DNA of 40,025 nucleotides, taken from Purshia tridentata. Its lineage: Eukaryota; Streptophyta; Magnoliopsida; Rosales; Rosaceae. This document shows, piece after piece, positions 1 through 12,970 of this stretch. Below the pieces are notes generated by a model. It saw only the letters and a list, made by a program, of their open reading frames with translations. It searched no databases and was not told where the DNA came from. The translations under genes and the position numbers were made by a program. Position 1 is the first letter of the stretch. Each line of letters begins with the position of its first letter. The stretch lies in contig QANT01003979.1 in NCBI GenBank assembly GCA_003254885.1, positions 1 to 40,025 of the forward strand, written 5' to 3'.

Positions 1-442
1 ATTTAACTCCTTGCTTGTAGGAAGCTATATAACTTAATTTTTTTTCCAACCTCCACGCCAACCGACACAACCAATCAAATCAAATTTATGTCTCAAATTA
101 GAAGTGGACACGATTGGCCAAAAAAAGAAGAAGTGGACACTACCACTGACCACAAGATCCAAGTAACCAGAGAGACATCACTGTCCTCACTAGTTACATT
201 GTTAAATCCAATCCCCTGTTGTATAAAAGTCATATCATAATTGAATTGAATGCACACACACAAAAAAAAAAGGGAGAGCAAAGAACGATGCGACTTATTC
301 TTATATAAATGACAAAAAATATTAAAAAAAAAAATAGAAAGACTAAATTCTTACAGTTACCCCAAAAAAGTTTAAAATAAAAAAAAGGAGAGAACCTTCA
401 CCTATTTATACGGATTTGGGCCAATCAAAGTAGACTGTAAAT
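1..442. other. AT-rich flank downstream of the pectinesterase gene
   Basis: The sequence is AT-rich with several A-runs and no coding region I can support. It lies directly 3' of the minus-strand pectinesterase stop codon, so part of it is presumably the 3' untranslated region of that gene. I could not single out a polyadenylation signal. Confidence 0.5.
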
Positions 443-3400
443 TTAGACCTGTAGCCCAGCCAAGAATGCCACCCCAGTAGATGGTAACCATGACGATCCA
501 TATATAAACTCTGCAACCGTGAACTTACTGGCCTCCACCGTGGACGTTATGACCCGGTATCCCGGCCATTTCACCCGTTGGCCCACTGCCCCACCCGGCC
601 CAAAATTCATGTACTCACCGTAGTACAGCGTATCGAGGGCAAAAGTGGCATTCCACTCAAGCCATCCACGTGGCTGTATGTGATCACCCATATACGACAA
701 CATGTAGACGACCCTCGAGTACAATTTCCACGGACGGCCCAGATACGTCGGGAAGCTACCCTTTACCGAGATAAGATCTGAAGCGGGGAGGATCCGGCAA
801 GCGTGGATCGAAATACCCGTATTCTGATTCGGGTCCTTTCGGTTTTGGGCCGTTATGGTGTTTTTCTGGTTGACCATGGGCTTGCGGGCGTAGATGCTGC
901 AGTTTTGGAATACGACGGCGGCGTTGCCGAATATGAAGTCGACGGTTCCGTAGATGTCGCTTTCGCGGACAAATTGGCGGTTGGAGTGAACGTAGAAGGT
1001 GTCTTGGTATCCAATGATGTTGCAGCGGTACACGACGGCGTGGTCAGCTCCGACCCGGAGAGCTACGGCTTGGTGCTTGGCCGGCCCGGCGTAATTCTCA
1101 AACGTTATGTCCCGGGCTATAAAACCCGCCCCAGTTGCCGCTGTGGACAAACGATAAATAATAAAATTCGCAAGTCATTATCATTTATTACTATGAATAG
1201 AATAGCATAGGCCATAGACTTATACAGAGTTTACTCTTTAATTACCAATAAGAAATATGTGACAATGAAATACACAATTTCCCATTCACCCACCCACCTC
1301 CAATAATGTGACTCTGTTTGGTTTGCATTCACAAAGTTTGGTACAATGTTGTTATCCAATTAATGTCCATTCAATGGTAATTTAAAATGATGGATTAGAG
1401 GAATGAGAGCATTCCACTAGGAAGCTAGAAGTTACTTCTAAAAATAGGCCTAACATGCGATATTTGCAATGTAGAATTTTTGATCTCTGGTTAACTTAAC
1501 ATCTTGAAGAAGGGGTTATAAAGGTAATTTGAGAAAGGGTAAGAGTTTATGAGGTCAGACAAACATCACCGAGTTGCATGACAGTAACAAAAGTAGTATA
1601 GAAAAGCAGGCCACGTGCGAGTTGTAACTGATTTCATGCATGGTTATGAACTTATGACCCACAGACCACATTTTTCGATCAAGATAGAGAGACAATTTTT
1701 TTGAATGATTACTAAATTACAAAGTGAAAGACGACGGTGGAGGGAATAAGGAAATTACCGAAGGATGCAGTGTGGAATGTGGTAAGGCTCTGAGAAACGC
1801 TTTTCCCACCTGTAATTATGGTTTTGCCCTTCCCCTCTCCAATGAACATCAAATTTGTTTTCTTCCTCCCCACCTTCAAATTTTTCTCTTCGTACCTGCA
1901 CAAATCATCAAATCAGAAACAAAATTAAAATCAAACTAATTTTCCCTTTTTTCCTTACAAAGAAACAGATTTTAATTAACTCCATCACCATTTAGGCATA
2001 GCTTAATTTATTTGGTAGCTTCAAAACTCAAATGCATGCCAGCAAAGAATAAATTGACCACACATGTCACCATATATCTCAAATAATTACATGCAAAGCA
2101 ACCTCCACGAATTTTGTACAGTACATACATATACTGGTAGAGCTAGAAAGCAACGTGTGTATGCATAAAATCCAATCAACCTGTCATTTCTTGCACCGAC
2201 AACACCTCTATCATAACCCAGATAATTTAAAAATTCAAAGTTCCATTAATGGGAACATGGCATCGTTATCACTTAATTAAAGGGTCATTCGAAAGGGGTA
2301 TTTTCGTAAAATTAAAGCGTCTATTAATTAATTAATAAAGTTAGGATCCAGGAATAATAAACACATTCACATGATTATAGTTGCATGATAAAGGAACAAA
2401 AGTCAATGCACCAATCACCACACACAAAAGGAATTACAAAAAGTTTATAAAATCTTTTCACGGAAATAATTGCAACACAACCACCATCGTATAATCACGG
2501 ATTTAAATTTTCTTTTTATATAAAAAATATTTAATCATAGGAAAAAAGCAAAAGACCAACTTTATTAGTGATGAATGAATGACTGAATTTACCTTCCTGC
2601 CCTGACGAGAATAATGGTGCGGCGGGTACTGTGCTCAGGCGCTTTTTTAATCGCCTCGGCGATCGTCTTAAACGTCCCGTTGCCGTCTTTGGAGACGATT
2701 ATATCGGCCTGTATCGACGACATTGGCGTAGACAGCAGCTTCCTATCCCTCCTACTCAACCATCTCGGAAAATCCCGCGAGATATCGGCATTCTCTCCCA
2801 TAATATCGTCCTCCATCGTCATCAATCTCCTTCTCCGATTCTGTATCGGCACCCCCGAAAAATCGTTGCTATCCGACGCCGAAAAAAGCGCCAAGCAGTT
2901 ACTCACAAGCTCATACAAGTCGGTGAGCTTCTGGCTCATTTCATCTTTAACCGTCCCGCTCACGTCCGAGAGCCCCTCCCCGCAAGTGTCCTGGTTCGTG
3001 AGCGCTGCGCTCAGCCACGTCAGCACGTCCTGGGTGGACCCGCCTTGCTGTCTGTACAATCCGGGAGTGTTGGGCGCGACGGTGGAGAGAGCGCGCGTGA
3101 GCGCGTCGATGGAGTCGTCAAGGAGCTCCATACAGTCGTCGTACGCGCTCCTCGCGTGTGGATCCATGTGAAGGTAGGAGATTGTGGAGGATTGGTAGAA
3201 GGCTCTGTTGAGGTGCTGCAGGGTCATGTTAAAGGAAATGTGGACGAGGTCCTGCTCCGACGCGTTGAGTGTGCCCGGGAAGTCGAGAAGCGAGTTGACG
3301 CAGAGAGAAGGGAAGCGAGTCTTGGCGCAGGTGTTGGAGATAGCCTGGGTGGGCTTGCGGTGGAGGCCAGAGGAGTTGGATTGGACGGAGGTCTTGGATC

Positions 3401-3587
3401 GGACGGCGATGAGGAGGCCGGCGGAGACGGCGGCGGCGATGATGAGAGAGACGGAGACGACGGAGAGGAGGATGAGCTTCTTGTTGCGGCGAGGGGGAGG
3501 CGGTGCCGTTTGGAGAGGTATCGGGTCGGTGAGGTGGTGCCTGGAGGAGCCTCCCGGGTCGGAGGGTTTGATTTTGCCGTAGAACAT
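443..3587 (-). CDS. Pectin methylesterase with PMEI-type pro-region (type I), 3 exons, 609 aa
   Basis: Exons on the minus strand are 3587-2593, 1895-1759 and 1140-443, with introns of 697 and 618 bp; both donors are GT, both acceptors AG, and the phases join exactly to 609 codons plus TAA. The enzyme removes methyl esters from cell-wall homogalacturonan. Residues 1-37 are a short cytosolic tail, and about 38-62 form one hydrophobic signal-anchor segment. Residues 85-240 are a pectinesterase-inhibitor-like pro-region with the four expected cysteines (87, 96, 152, 202). Two basic processing motifs follow, RRRRLM at 251-256 and RKLL at 282-285, where Golgi subtilases usually release the mature enzyme. 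The catalytic domain from about 292 has GYQDT (421-425), GTVDFIFGN (442-450) and LGRPW (511-515). Gln401, Gln423, Asp424, Asp445, Arg513 and Trp515 keep the spacing of the carrot enzyme residues, so it should be active. The exons are visibly GC-richer than the introns. I cannot name the exact Arabidopsis ortholog. Confidence 0.95.
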
Positions 3588-3775
3588 TTTCGATCTCTAG
3601 CTTTTGCCGGGTCGGGTCTGAGTAGAAGTAGTAGTGGTGGTAGTACTGAAAGTGTGAACTTTACGGAAATTAGATCGACTTAATCAGCTAGCTAGAATGG
3701 CAAGGCCAGCTGCGAGATATGAAGGTGGACTACTCTCAACTCTCAACTCTGGGGTTTAAAGATAGAGTGGGGCTG

Positions 3776-3786
3776 TATATTTATAG
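3776..3786 (-). promoter_or_regulatory. Probable TATA box of the pectinesterase gene
   Basis: On the minus strand this reads CTATAAATATA, a near-perfect plant TATA box about 190 bp upstream of the ATG at 3587. It implies transcription starting near 3745 and a 5' leader of about 160 nt. The assignment rests on motif and position only. Confidence 0.55.
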
Positions 3787-3799
3787 TTAATTATTTAAT

Positions 3800-6700
3800 A
3801 CGATAAAAAATTAGTATTTATAAATTATAATTTAGAAGAAGAAGAGGAGGAAGAGGTGTATATACGATGGAGGAGAGGGAGAGAGAGAGAGTAAAAGAGG
3901 TTGGTGTAAGGTCTATATCCAAGGCATTAGCTGGCTGCTACTTTCAACACTCCCTCCACAGGCTCCACTGAGTCACACCCCAAAGAGGCAACCCCTCAAA
4001 TGGGTTTCTACTTTCTACCTCACTCTTCTTAATTCTCTTTTTCTATTCATTATTGATTTATTTTGTTGTAATTTCTAACATTGACAAGTAGGAGAGATCA
4101 AAAGACAAGTATGTCCTACAAAACAAGGGTGACATCAGAATCTCAGTTAAAGTTGAGTATACTGCGTGCATGATATTCCCTTAGCTCTTAAGCTAAATGC
4201 TAAGTGCTCATCTCTTTTTTATCTTTGTGGTCTTGCTTACTGCTTAGTTTTTGGGTATGGTCCGTATGCATGGATTAGTGGATTGGGAATTTTATTTAGT
4301 TAATTAATTAACCATTAGAAAGCTTTAATTTCAACCAAAACGATGGATCACCTTTCTGGTAAAAATTTTCAGTTTGGCTTAATCTTAGATGTAAGGCCGA
4401 TTTTCTCTAAATTATGTCCACGTATGTTAAAGTTAAAGGCGGCTATCTAGCTAGTTTGATTCGAAGTGTATAGCAGCAGGCAGAGTTGGTCAAGGTCCCC
4501 ACTTTTGTAGCATGTATTCATCAAAATGTACAAAGGAGTAGGGGGTTGGAGTTAATTTTTAATGGTTATTTTAATAATAGATGATGTAGCAGTACAGGAA
4601 TATTACTAAAATTTATATAAACAAGTGTAATTAATCGAATGATAAGGACTCAAGTACTTACTAAGTAATCGTAGCTAGCATTGAAAAAAGAAGATACCCA
4701 AATTAATGATCGAAAGTTAAAGTCAGTAAATCAGTAATATAAAAGGGAATATATCAACCAAAATTCATACCATAAAATTTTCATATATATATATATATAC
4801 AAGTGTTTACTTAAGTTATTAAATTCTGAGAAAATACATTTAATATGTGGGTGGATATCACATATCACTTAAACGACAATTGATTTGAGTGAATTCAGTC
4901 TTTAACTCAATTATTTTACTTCTCCCTCAAGTTGAGTGTCACAAACCATGTTTGGTATCTTTTGCATAAATATTGTTCAAAGCCTTTGTGATGGAAGGTA
5001 AGAAAATGAGTATGAATTATGAGAGGTGAACCGTCCGATTGCTTTCGATATATAACTAAATAAAAAATAAATAATTATGTAAAATAAATAATAATACTAA
5101 TAAAAAGTGAAAAATAAGTATTTGGTGTCCTGTCTAAAGATGGAGGTTTTGAGTATCACATTTTCCTATTGATCGATCAATTTTCAACGGGATTCAGACC
5201 TAAATCAAAGTGTCAATGATTTGTTAGTTTGGTAACATATGCAATATAAAAGGCTTTCCAAATGACCTAATTATGGGTAATTTGGTGTAAAAGGATTGGG
5301 ACATTATGATCTGATGCAAAAACAATAACATCCTATCTCATTACAAAGTGACATAATTAAATAGATCGATGTGATGTCTGCACAATATATATATATATAC
5401 ACACACACACATATAACTTAATCATCTTCTATATAGACTTTTCCACTCATTTCATGATAATAACAATATGAATACGACTGACGATGATTATAATATACGT
5501 ACCTTTTGAGTACTTTTTCATAACCTGAAATCACAATAAAGAAATTAATAAAGAAATGAGAGATGAATGCTTACAAGTTAAAATTAACCTTCTCTCTATC
5601 ACCATCTCTATCGATCCTAACCTTCCTGATCACAACTTGTCTGCAACCCAAAGAGTCCAAAAATTGCAGACCAGCTTCACACTAGCTAAGCTAGTACTGG
5701 AGACTACGTACTACTAGTGTACGTTCAGCCGTTTAGGGTTTCTTACTCGGTCCATTTTTTAATTAGGGTTAATTGCCCCCTCCTAACTAATATATATATA
5801 TGTGTGTGCGTGTGTACGTGGTGATCACCATGCATATATGTATTAGTTCAGAATTCTTAGCCGGGATATAACATGGATCCGTTTTACTTTGATCCGAACC
5901 AGGACAACTGGACAAGCCCAAAGTCCTATTAATGGAATTAACAGTTATATAAAAAGAAAAAATCAATTTCGAATGCATTTACGATATCCTGCCAAGATTT
6001 AAGTCGCATAACCCATCCTACCTTCCAAATTCATGAAAAAAGAATCATAAATTTTATATTAATGCGTTATGAACAGTTATTTATAACTTTGCCAAAAAAG
6101 TCCAAGGATATTTAATAATTGATTAAATAGGGTAAGTACGTACGTAGACCATTCTAAGCTTCAATAGTCGCCTTGTCCATTTCACGAAGGAAAAAAAGTG
6201 AAGCAAATGAATCTTGGTAGCTCTTAGAGGGAGAAATAAAAAGTAATTTTGATAAAAATTAATAAGTACCCTATAAACTAAATTGAATAATTCCAAATCG
6301 AAGCTTAATGTGGAAGCTTGTGGAAATGTTCAGTTTACAGGCTAAAGAAAAAAGGACACAAAAGGTGATTGATTACCAGATGAAGAAGGCAAACCCTTGC
6401 TGGACGCTGGTCATGAGGAAAAAGCAACTTTTGATGCTTAAGGGATTTATTCAATTGAGATTTTAATAGATTTCTGATTAAAATCTAAGAGAGAAAGGTT
6501 GGAATTCTCATTATTTTTGTTTTATGTTTGAAATCCATCAAAAATCACTACTTAAATAAAATTTTTTAAAATCTACGAGAGATTAAATATAATTATATTT
6601 CAATAGAATCTTTAAAATTATAAATTGAATACACTTAAATTTTTATAAAATATTTAAAATTTTAAATTGAATACACTTAAATTTCTATAGACTTTTAAAA

Positions 6701-9700
6701 TTTTTTAAAATTCATTAGAATCTCTACACATTCTAAAAGTCATGGGATAATTTATATATATTTAATAACTTAGTCCAGTTATTTTGACAAAAAGAAGTCA
6801 AATTAAAATTTTAAACTTTTACTGTAATATGCAAAACCTTCAACTTCAAACCATGAGAAACGGTTGTGAGCTAAAAGTAAAAGGAAAAAATAAAGTATAA
6901 ATTTGTAAAGACTAAAGAGCAAACAAAGAATTAATGGCGATGAGTCAAGGCTGATGACAGACCACGGTCATCGTGTATGCAAAATGTGACCAGAAAATTA
7001 AAAATGGGCCCACATTGAGAATTCACCGACAAACATAAAAATGAAAATAAAAACTGCAATGCATGTTCAATGTATATGTTTTAGTATTACATCATGAGTC
7101 ATTTACTTTGACTCGGTGTCTTGTGTGTATTTCCGTTTAACGCTTTAACTTGGAATTTGTTGTGTTGTGGCAATTTGCATTGCAACACGACAGACAGTCT
7201 AGGAATACGACGACATCGGACTTAATTCTAACCCACTATGTTTATAAATACCATCGGTACCCCTGCGGTTTACGTTCTTCTAGTCAAATAATAAAGCCGA
7301 ATGAGATAATGAATTGGAATTAGATTTATATATAGTCTCAAACCTTAAAAAAAATTGCCACGTACTCAAAAGTTTGTGTGTAGGAATGACAAGGTTTGTT
7401 CTGCAACTGACAGAAATAAAGGGCAAAAAAAGTGAAGGCATTTAAAAAGCAAATCGATTAGAATATAATATGGCATACTATGATACTATATTACTATATA
7501 TAGTTTTTAAGATAAGGAAAAAGGAGAGCTAATAAAAGTCTACTGTTCAGCTTATGTGAGAAGCCTGCTCCTTTTAATGCAATCATTTTAAAAAGTAATT
7601 AATTAGAGGAAATATTTGACCAAATTGATAACAACATTTTTGAATTATGAAAGAACAGGTAAGGTGTAAAAAGGAAGTAAGAAGGGCCAAGTTAAGTACT
7701 GTGACAGATTGAGAAGCATGCATGTGGCTACATCCTTTATTCCCTGATGGTAGGGGACATAGGGCCTATTGTTCTTTTGCTAATCACATGATTTGTTGAA
7801 TTGTTTTCTAACAAATGTTCATATAAATTAGCATCCACATTTGCATGCATACATGAGACTTTTCTAAGCAATGGTTCACAACGTCCTTACCTTTCTCATA
7901 TCTGATGCTCGCCACTGTATGCGCCTAGATTCCATGATCCAAATGCTAAATAATAAATTTGCAGCATTGTCTTTTTCTCTTTTTTTTTTTTTAAAGAAAG
8001 AAAAATTAATAAAGAAAAATAAAGGAAAATAACTCATAAGCTCCCAATTATTACCCCATGCAAGATATCTTCTTTAAATTTAAAGCCGTCAATGAATTTA
8101 TGCTGCTTATGCGTTTTGAGGAGCAAGAAACTTAACCCATTTTAATATTCTAGCATGGCATTGATTAAGAGTCGATTGAGAGGCATTCCATGCATGATCG
8201 AAGCCTGGGGGGTTTGGTTGCGTGGAATAGACATGGGCTCATGGGCAGGGTTTGTGGAGATGTCCACATGCTTCTCTACCGAAAACAACGCAGCATATAC
8301 TCAGTCAAGTCGATGTATGTAGGAACCAGCATGTTCCGGAAAATCTTCATGACTTGGTCAAGATTTTAGTGTTCTCCAATAAATTTCTTTTGCTCTTTTT
8401 TTGGAATTATAATTTGATAATGACATTAATTTAATAATACAAGGAATGATTGCCAAATAATGGAGGTTTATGCTTCAGCTGTCAATGGTTTTGTCCATCC
8501 ACAAATGCCAGATATACCAATTAACCCAAAATATATTTTCTGCATTGGGAATTGGGGTTTACTGTTTACATGCATTGCATATCAACAAAACCAAAACCGT
8601 CGAAATCATGAAATGGATATGTTTGCTATCTAGCTAAGAAAAAAGCACAGTATTGCGTTATGTGGATGACAGCATGTTGATAGTGGCATCTTTTATATCA
8701 GATCGATATATTTATAATCTTTAAGTTTTTAATAAAAGTAAAAGTGGTTTGTTATTTTTCTTCTTGGAATTGTGGTTAGAATCTTTGTGTTTTTTTTTTC
8801 CCAACAAAAATTTACGTTTTTGGAGGAATTAGAAATTGGAATAGTGGACCACAAGGTCCACAAAGACTTACCATCCATTGCCCCATAATAGTTGCTTGAG
8901 AGAGTTGATAGATTAATAATACCATGGATCCCGCGTCGAGTCTTTATTTTATGGGGGCCAAACTTGTGTTGTTGGAAAATGTCAATACTCTTCATTGCAT
9001 AAATACATGGCAATGTCAAAAACATCCATTTTAGCCGAACCAACTTTTTTCACTTCTTTCATACAATAAAACTTCAAAAATTTTCTCAAATTTTTAGATT
9101 ATTTTGAGATTTTGAAATGTTACCAAATTGAAATTATTAAAAGTTTTAACAGTATTAGTATAAATTTTCAAAGAAATTGAAATTTTTTTAAAATTTCATA
9201 TATTTGAATACTTGAAATCAGAAATTCAAATCTTAAATTTCTAATAGGCGTGGTGAAATCAAACCTCTTATAAATGCCAACTCTGTTAAAAATATAAAAA
9301 ACAATGATTGAATCCACCAAAGCACCTGTACTATTCAAAAAACAATCATGTCAATAAAAAAAACTTCGACTAACCTTAACTTGAGTTAAATTGATGCAAT
9401 TTTCGAGTGATTCTTACATAACAGTTAATTAATTAATGTGGGTCCACTTACATGTCTATTGTCCACCACGAATTCACGATCACCATCAGCTACAAGTATA
9501 ATATTGATAATGCGAAGAAAGTGAGGTCATTATCATATTCATCAACCTAAACTAAGTTTACTAAAAGCAACAATATTAGTAAAATGACATGACTTTGTAT
9601 TGTGTTAGTTCGCTTGTTTTTATTGAAGAATAATTGCTCTTTTTCCACCCTTTTCGTGAGTATGTGAAAGAAAGTCGCATCAAAAAGTTTATAAAGAAAA

Positions 9701-11580
9701 GGATTGAATTAAATTTTCTCGGAAAATCACTTTCCCAAGAAAAAAAAAAGGGAAAAAGGTGCAAACTAATATCACGATTCACCCGGAGGTTGTTTAATTC
9801 AAACCATAAACACACCGCCACATGTAACTTGATAAATAAATTTGGTCGGTGCCACGTATGACCTTTTTCACAAGAGAAAAGTGACAAAAACAACTTGATA
9901 TACCCATTGTTTTCCCTAGCTAATCACAGACTAAGGATTAGGCTAATAAACTATAATATCTATTACACTTTAAACTGAAAGGAAGCCACCACCAAACCTT
10001 AAATTTTTTTTTTCTAAGAAGAAAATCAGAGAAAACCAAAACTTTGTTATATATGACTACACCAATACATATAAAAATTAACTTCTTTAGGAATAATTAA
10101 CATCCCGTTTTGTGGGATTTTTAGTCGTTCAAATGACAAATTAATTTAAAAAATCGATAATTTTAAGATGTAAAAATTAGTCAGAATCGACTTTGAAATT
10201 TAAGCTTTAAATAGATAATTTAAACTTAATTCAAACTAGGCACAAACTTGTTGAATGAAATCTATATATATATATATGTATTTATAGAGAAAGAGTACTA
10301 ATACCATGCTTAATTTGATTAGATCGACAGACCATTTTCAAACTGTCCCTATGTTGATTGATAGATAACTCCCTGAAAACTGGCTATGATTTCATAAAAG
10401 ATGTAGGGGTTGGATATGTGATAGGCCAGTGCATATATATGTTAACTTATGCCTGATATCGTTTATACAAGGATCATCATCTCTGGCCTAAAACCATCAC
10501 CAATGGGAGGGAAAAGGAGATAAAAGATGGTTGTGACTGGGCCATGTTGAATTAGTGCTAGTTCATGCACCCATTTGTGAGTTTGGACCACATTTTGCGT
10601 CAACCTACAAACCAAACACAAACAGACATTCTAATTGGCTTTCTTTTTCATTAGTAATATCTTCAACATAAAGTTAGTCATTACAATCCATTAGTTATAG
10701 TTTAGTGACATTAATATTCATTTTATTGAAAGATGTCTCAAAACTGAATTCTCTCATTTAGAAAAAAAAAGAACCATACATAGCAGTGCTGCAGTAGTTG
10801 TTGTGAGAAAATTAGAACTTGGGATAGAAAAGTGTGACTATCAGTTAGACGACTATACTCAGATCAAATAAAATACAGTTCAAGTGCCCACGTTGACATT
10901 GAATTAGCGAAGACGATGCTTACCAACATTAGCTATAGCCCGGATGGTACCCACTACCCAGAAACAATTTGACTTTCATGCATAACCTTACCCAGTTAAG
11001 ATGAGGTCAATGTCAGAGGGACCAACTCAGCTTCAAAATTCTGGTGGGTTCATGAAGCATGCAGACGCCCCTTCCCAGCAACCCTCTTTGTTTGATGAGT
11101 TCATGATCAAGATCATGAGCAAAGTCTTCGTTCACCTTCTGGGAACCTCCATCTCCATCATAATCTGAATATTTGCCCATTTTTTGATGCAGAGTGCTGA
11201 AAATATAATGGATAAAATAGGGTAAATATTGCTTCAAATTTCACTCCCAAGCTGTGCTTAATTTCTCTAATACTGCTAGCTAGCTATTTGATATTTGGAT
11301 ATATGTGCCAAGATTTAATAGAATAGTTTCTGAGTTCCAGTCCATGTATATTCAAAGCAAATTCCATTACATGTGTATTTATATATATATATATATATGT
11401 GCATCTCTGATGAATATATTAGATGAACAAAAAATAGGTGATGATGTACTTGGATTCAAAGAGCCAAGAATGATTCAGACCCATGAAATTAGCACAAGGT
11501 AATTATATATATGTGTTTTGTTTTTTTTGGGCCCAAGGCTCCCAGTTCACCCAAAAAAAAGAGGATTGGTTTGGGACGAA
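3800..11580. other. Large AT-rich intergenic region, no gene seen
   Basis: About 7.8 kb between the pectinesterase promoter and the tRNA gene. I read it in all frames and found no ORF with family resemblance, splice structure or sustained coding bias. Short reading frames here (for example around 8252-8434 and 9576-9893) have low-complexity translations. The region holds AT microsatellites (near 4784, 5386, 5790, 10263 and 11380) and a 42-bp-period repeat at 6621-6704. I looked for the common conserved plant microRNA sequences as remembered and saw none. The part nearest 3.8 kb is presumably pectinesterase promoter. Confidence 0.5.
6621..6704. repeat. Two tandem units of about 42 bp in an AT-rich, MITE-like stretch
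   Basis: Units start at 6621 and 6663 with the shared core TAAATTGAATACACTTAAAT, followed by similar AT-rich tails. The surrounding 6440-6740 has several versions of AAATTTTAAA-like words and resembles degenerate plant MITE sequence, but I could not define terminal inverted repeats or a target-site duplication. Confidence 0.5.
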
Positions 11581-11590
11581 TGTGAAAAGG

Positions 11591-11663
11591 TGGAGGTGCG
11601 GGGAATCGAACCCCGTGCCTCTCGCATGCGAAGCGAGCGCTCTACCATATGAGCTACACCCCC
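11591..11663 (-). tRNA. tRNA-Ala, anticodon CGC
   Basis: A complete 73-nt cloverleaf can be folded on the minus strand. The acceptor stem is GGGGGTG with CACCTCC and includes the G3-U70 wobble pair that is the classic alanine identity element. The D-arm is GCTC with GAGC. The anticodon stem is CTCGC with GCGAG around the loop TTCGCAT (anticodon CGC, decoding GCG). The variable loop is AGGCA, the T-arm is CGGGG-TTCGATT-CCCCG, and the discriminator base is A. There is no intron and CCA is not encoded, as expected for a nuclear gene. A T4 run (plus-strand AAAA at 11585-11588) lies two bases beyond the 3' end and should terminate RNA polymerase III. AT-rich sequence with a CAA motif precedes it, as is common for plant tRNA genes. 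Confidence 0.97.
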
Positions 11664-11922
11664 AAATAATCGATTGTTATAATGTAGGAGAAATAGAGAC
11701 TCTATTTAAATGCAATTGTAGTGAACAGTAAAATTGCAAATTAACTTGTGTTGCGTTTTCTTTCCTCAGGTCTCTATTTTATTTTCTCAAAATGCATTTA
11801 TTACATATTTTTATCGGTTATATACATGTAAGGCACAATGGAGTAAACTAATTTGGACGCCTAATAAAAGAAAATTACAGTAATCATTAGATAGCATAGT
11901 TGAAAGGGCAATATGTAAAACT

Positions 11923-12104
11923 CTACAATCACTACTTTTAATTTGGATTAACAGATTTCATGTATATTTTTTGGACGTTATGTTGTTAAGCTTGGTTTTA
12001 TCAATCAGTTTGGAGTATCTATTCAATAATATCTTGTTATCATGGATTAGTTTATTTTTATTTTTACATTTGATTAGTCTTATTTTGAATTTTCCCTTCA
12101 GGTA
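11923..12104 (+). repeat. Diverged direct repeat, copy R1
   Basis: This segment resembles 14369-14534, about 2.45 kb to the right, in the same orientation. Shared words include TTTTAATTTGGATTAA near the start and TTATCATGGATTAGT with GAGTCTTATTTT-like sequence near the end, separated by small indels. Its partner R2 lies in the 3' flank of the B3 gene, so R1 may be the remaining 3' flank of a lost tandem copy of that gene. Confidence 0.65.
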
Positions 12105-12174
12105 TTTGTGAGAACTTGAAGGGAAAACACATTGAACATAAATGAAAACCACATTGAAATTTAATGGAATTTGT

Positions 12175-12430
12175 GTTTTATTATATGGAATTAACCTGTT
12201 ATGGCCTCTTGTTATTTTGGAAAAGGCTTTTGGTTGAAAGCACACTTAGACAGTATCTGAATTTAGAACCCTGCACCAAAAATGAAACTGTAGCTGGGGA
12301 AGGACACAAGTCAGGAATAGCTTACAGTTATGTCCAACAATGCCAACAATTCAGAGGCACCAAGAATGATTTCAATTGACAAAAATGAGATTCCACACCT
12401 GATAAGCACAATATAAGAAACCATTTTTTA
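12175..12430 (-). pseudogene. Decayed fragment of the ATX-type methyltransferase gene (parts of exons 15-16 and the intron between)
   Basis: The sequence matches 19170-19540 of the trithorax-like gene in the same orientation. The strongest shared stretch is CCCTGCACCAAAAATGAAAC, which covers the intron 15 acceptor; flanking matches extend into exon 16 on one side and exon 15 on the other. Compared with the intact gene, the fragment lacks the G-run-bearing insert of intron 15 and several bases at the exon 15 donor, and it has deletions inside the exon 16 portion. It therefore cannot encode or splice the corresponding peptide. No other part of the ATX gene accompanies it. It sits just right of repeat R1 and upstream of the B3 gene. 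Confidence 0.75.
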
Positions 12431-12839
12431 TTTTAACTTTTGTTAAATCTTAAGAATTGTTGGGGGTCAGTTGACAAAAATAAGAAGAGCCCTAAAAAAT
12501 AATTATCTTATGAGTGGCAGTAAATGACATACCAAATAAGAAAAGAAACGGTCATACCATATATATCGTGTTAATTGGTAATAAAAAATTAGAATAATAG
12601 TTTGTAAGAAAAATAGAGTTATAATTAATACCTCTAATATTATAGTTATTTTATTCAAGTGACATTATGATGCTGGGCTCGAATTATATTTCCAACTTGT
12701 TAGATCATAATCCATGGATGTGTTGTGGTCTTAAGGCCCATAAACTATCCCAACTGTCAGAGTACGTTAAGACTAAAGGCCATACGTACGGGCCTTGCAG
12801 TCAATGATGTTTGAGTGGGCTGGGCCTCAGCTCAACTTT

Positions 12840-12970
12840 CACTAAAGATTTTACAGAACACGTTTTGGAAATGTCAACTTTGGTAATTATTTTGCTTATG
12901 ATGGGTTTGAACCTAGGATGAATTAACTCATAATAGCATCAATATACCACATGAACCAAAGACTTTGTTT
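12840..12970 (-). repeat. Possible tRNA-derived SINE head (weak)
   Basis: On the minus strand a box A-like TGGTTCATGTGG is followed about 44 nt later by GGTTCAAACCC, a near-consensus RNA polymerase III box B. This resembles the heads of plant SINEs. It cannot fold as a functional tRNA, and I found neither a convincing tail nor a target-site duplication. Confidence 0.25.

Noticed and set aside
578..1210. Plus-strand frames opposite pectinesterase exon 3
   Set aside because: They are shadows of the catalytic exon, whose minus-strand translation carries all the active-site motifs.
2631..3683. A 350-codon open frame on the plus strand opposite pectinesterase exon 1
   Set aside because: It is antisense to a GC-rich real exon, its translation is Arg/Gly/Asp-rich low complexity, and it matches no family. 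The minus-strand reading has a complete conserved pectinesterase structure.
8252..8434. A 60-codon frame with a Cys/His-containing start
   Set aside because: It is short, ends in a hydrophobic low-complexity tail derived from T-rich DNA, and resembles no family I know.
3800..11580. Conserved microRNA precursors in the long intergenic region
   Set aside because: I looked for the common plant microRNA sequences I remember and found none. A weak hairpin near 7160-7190 is too short and imperfect to call.
11483..11731. An 82-codon plus-strand frame crossing the tRNA
   Set aside because: Much of the frame is the reverse complement of the tRNA-Ala gene; the remainder is low complexity.
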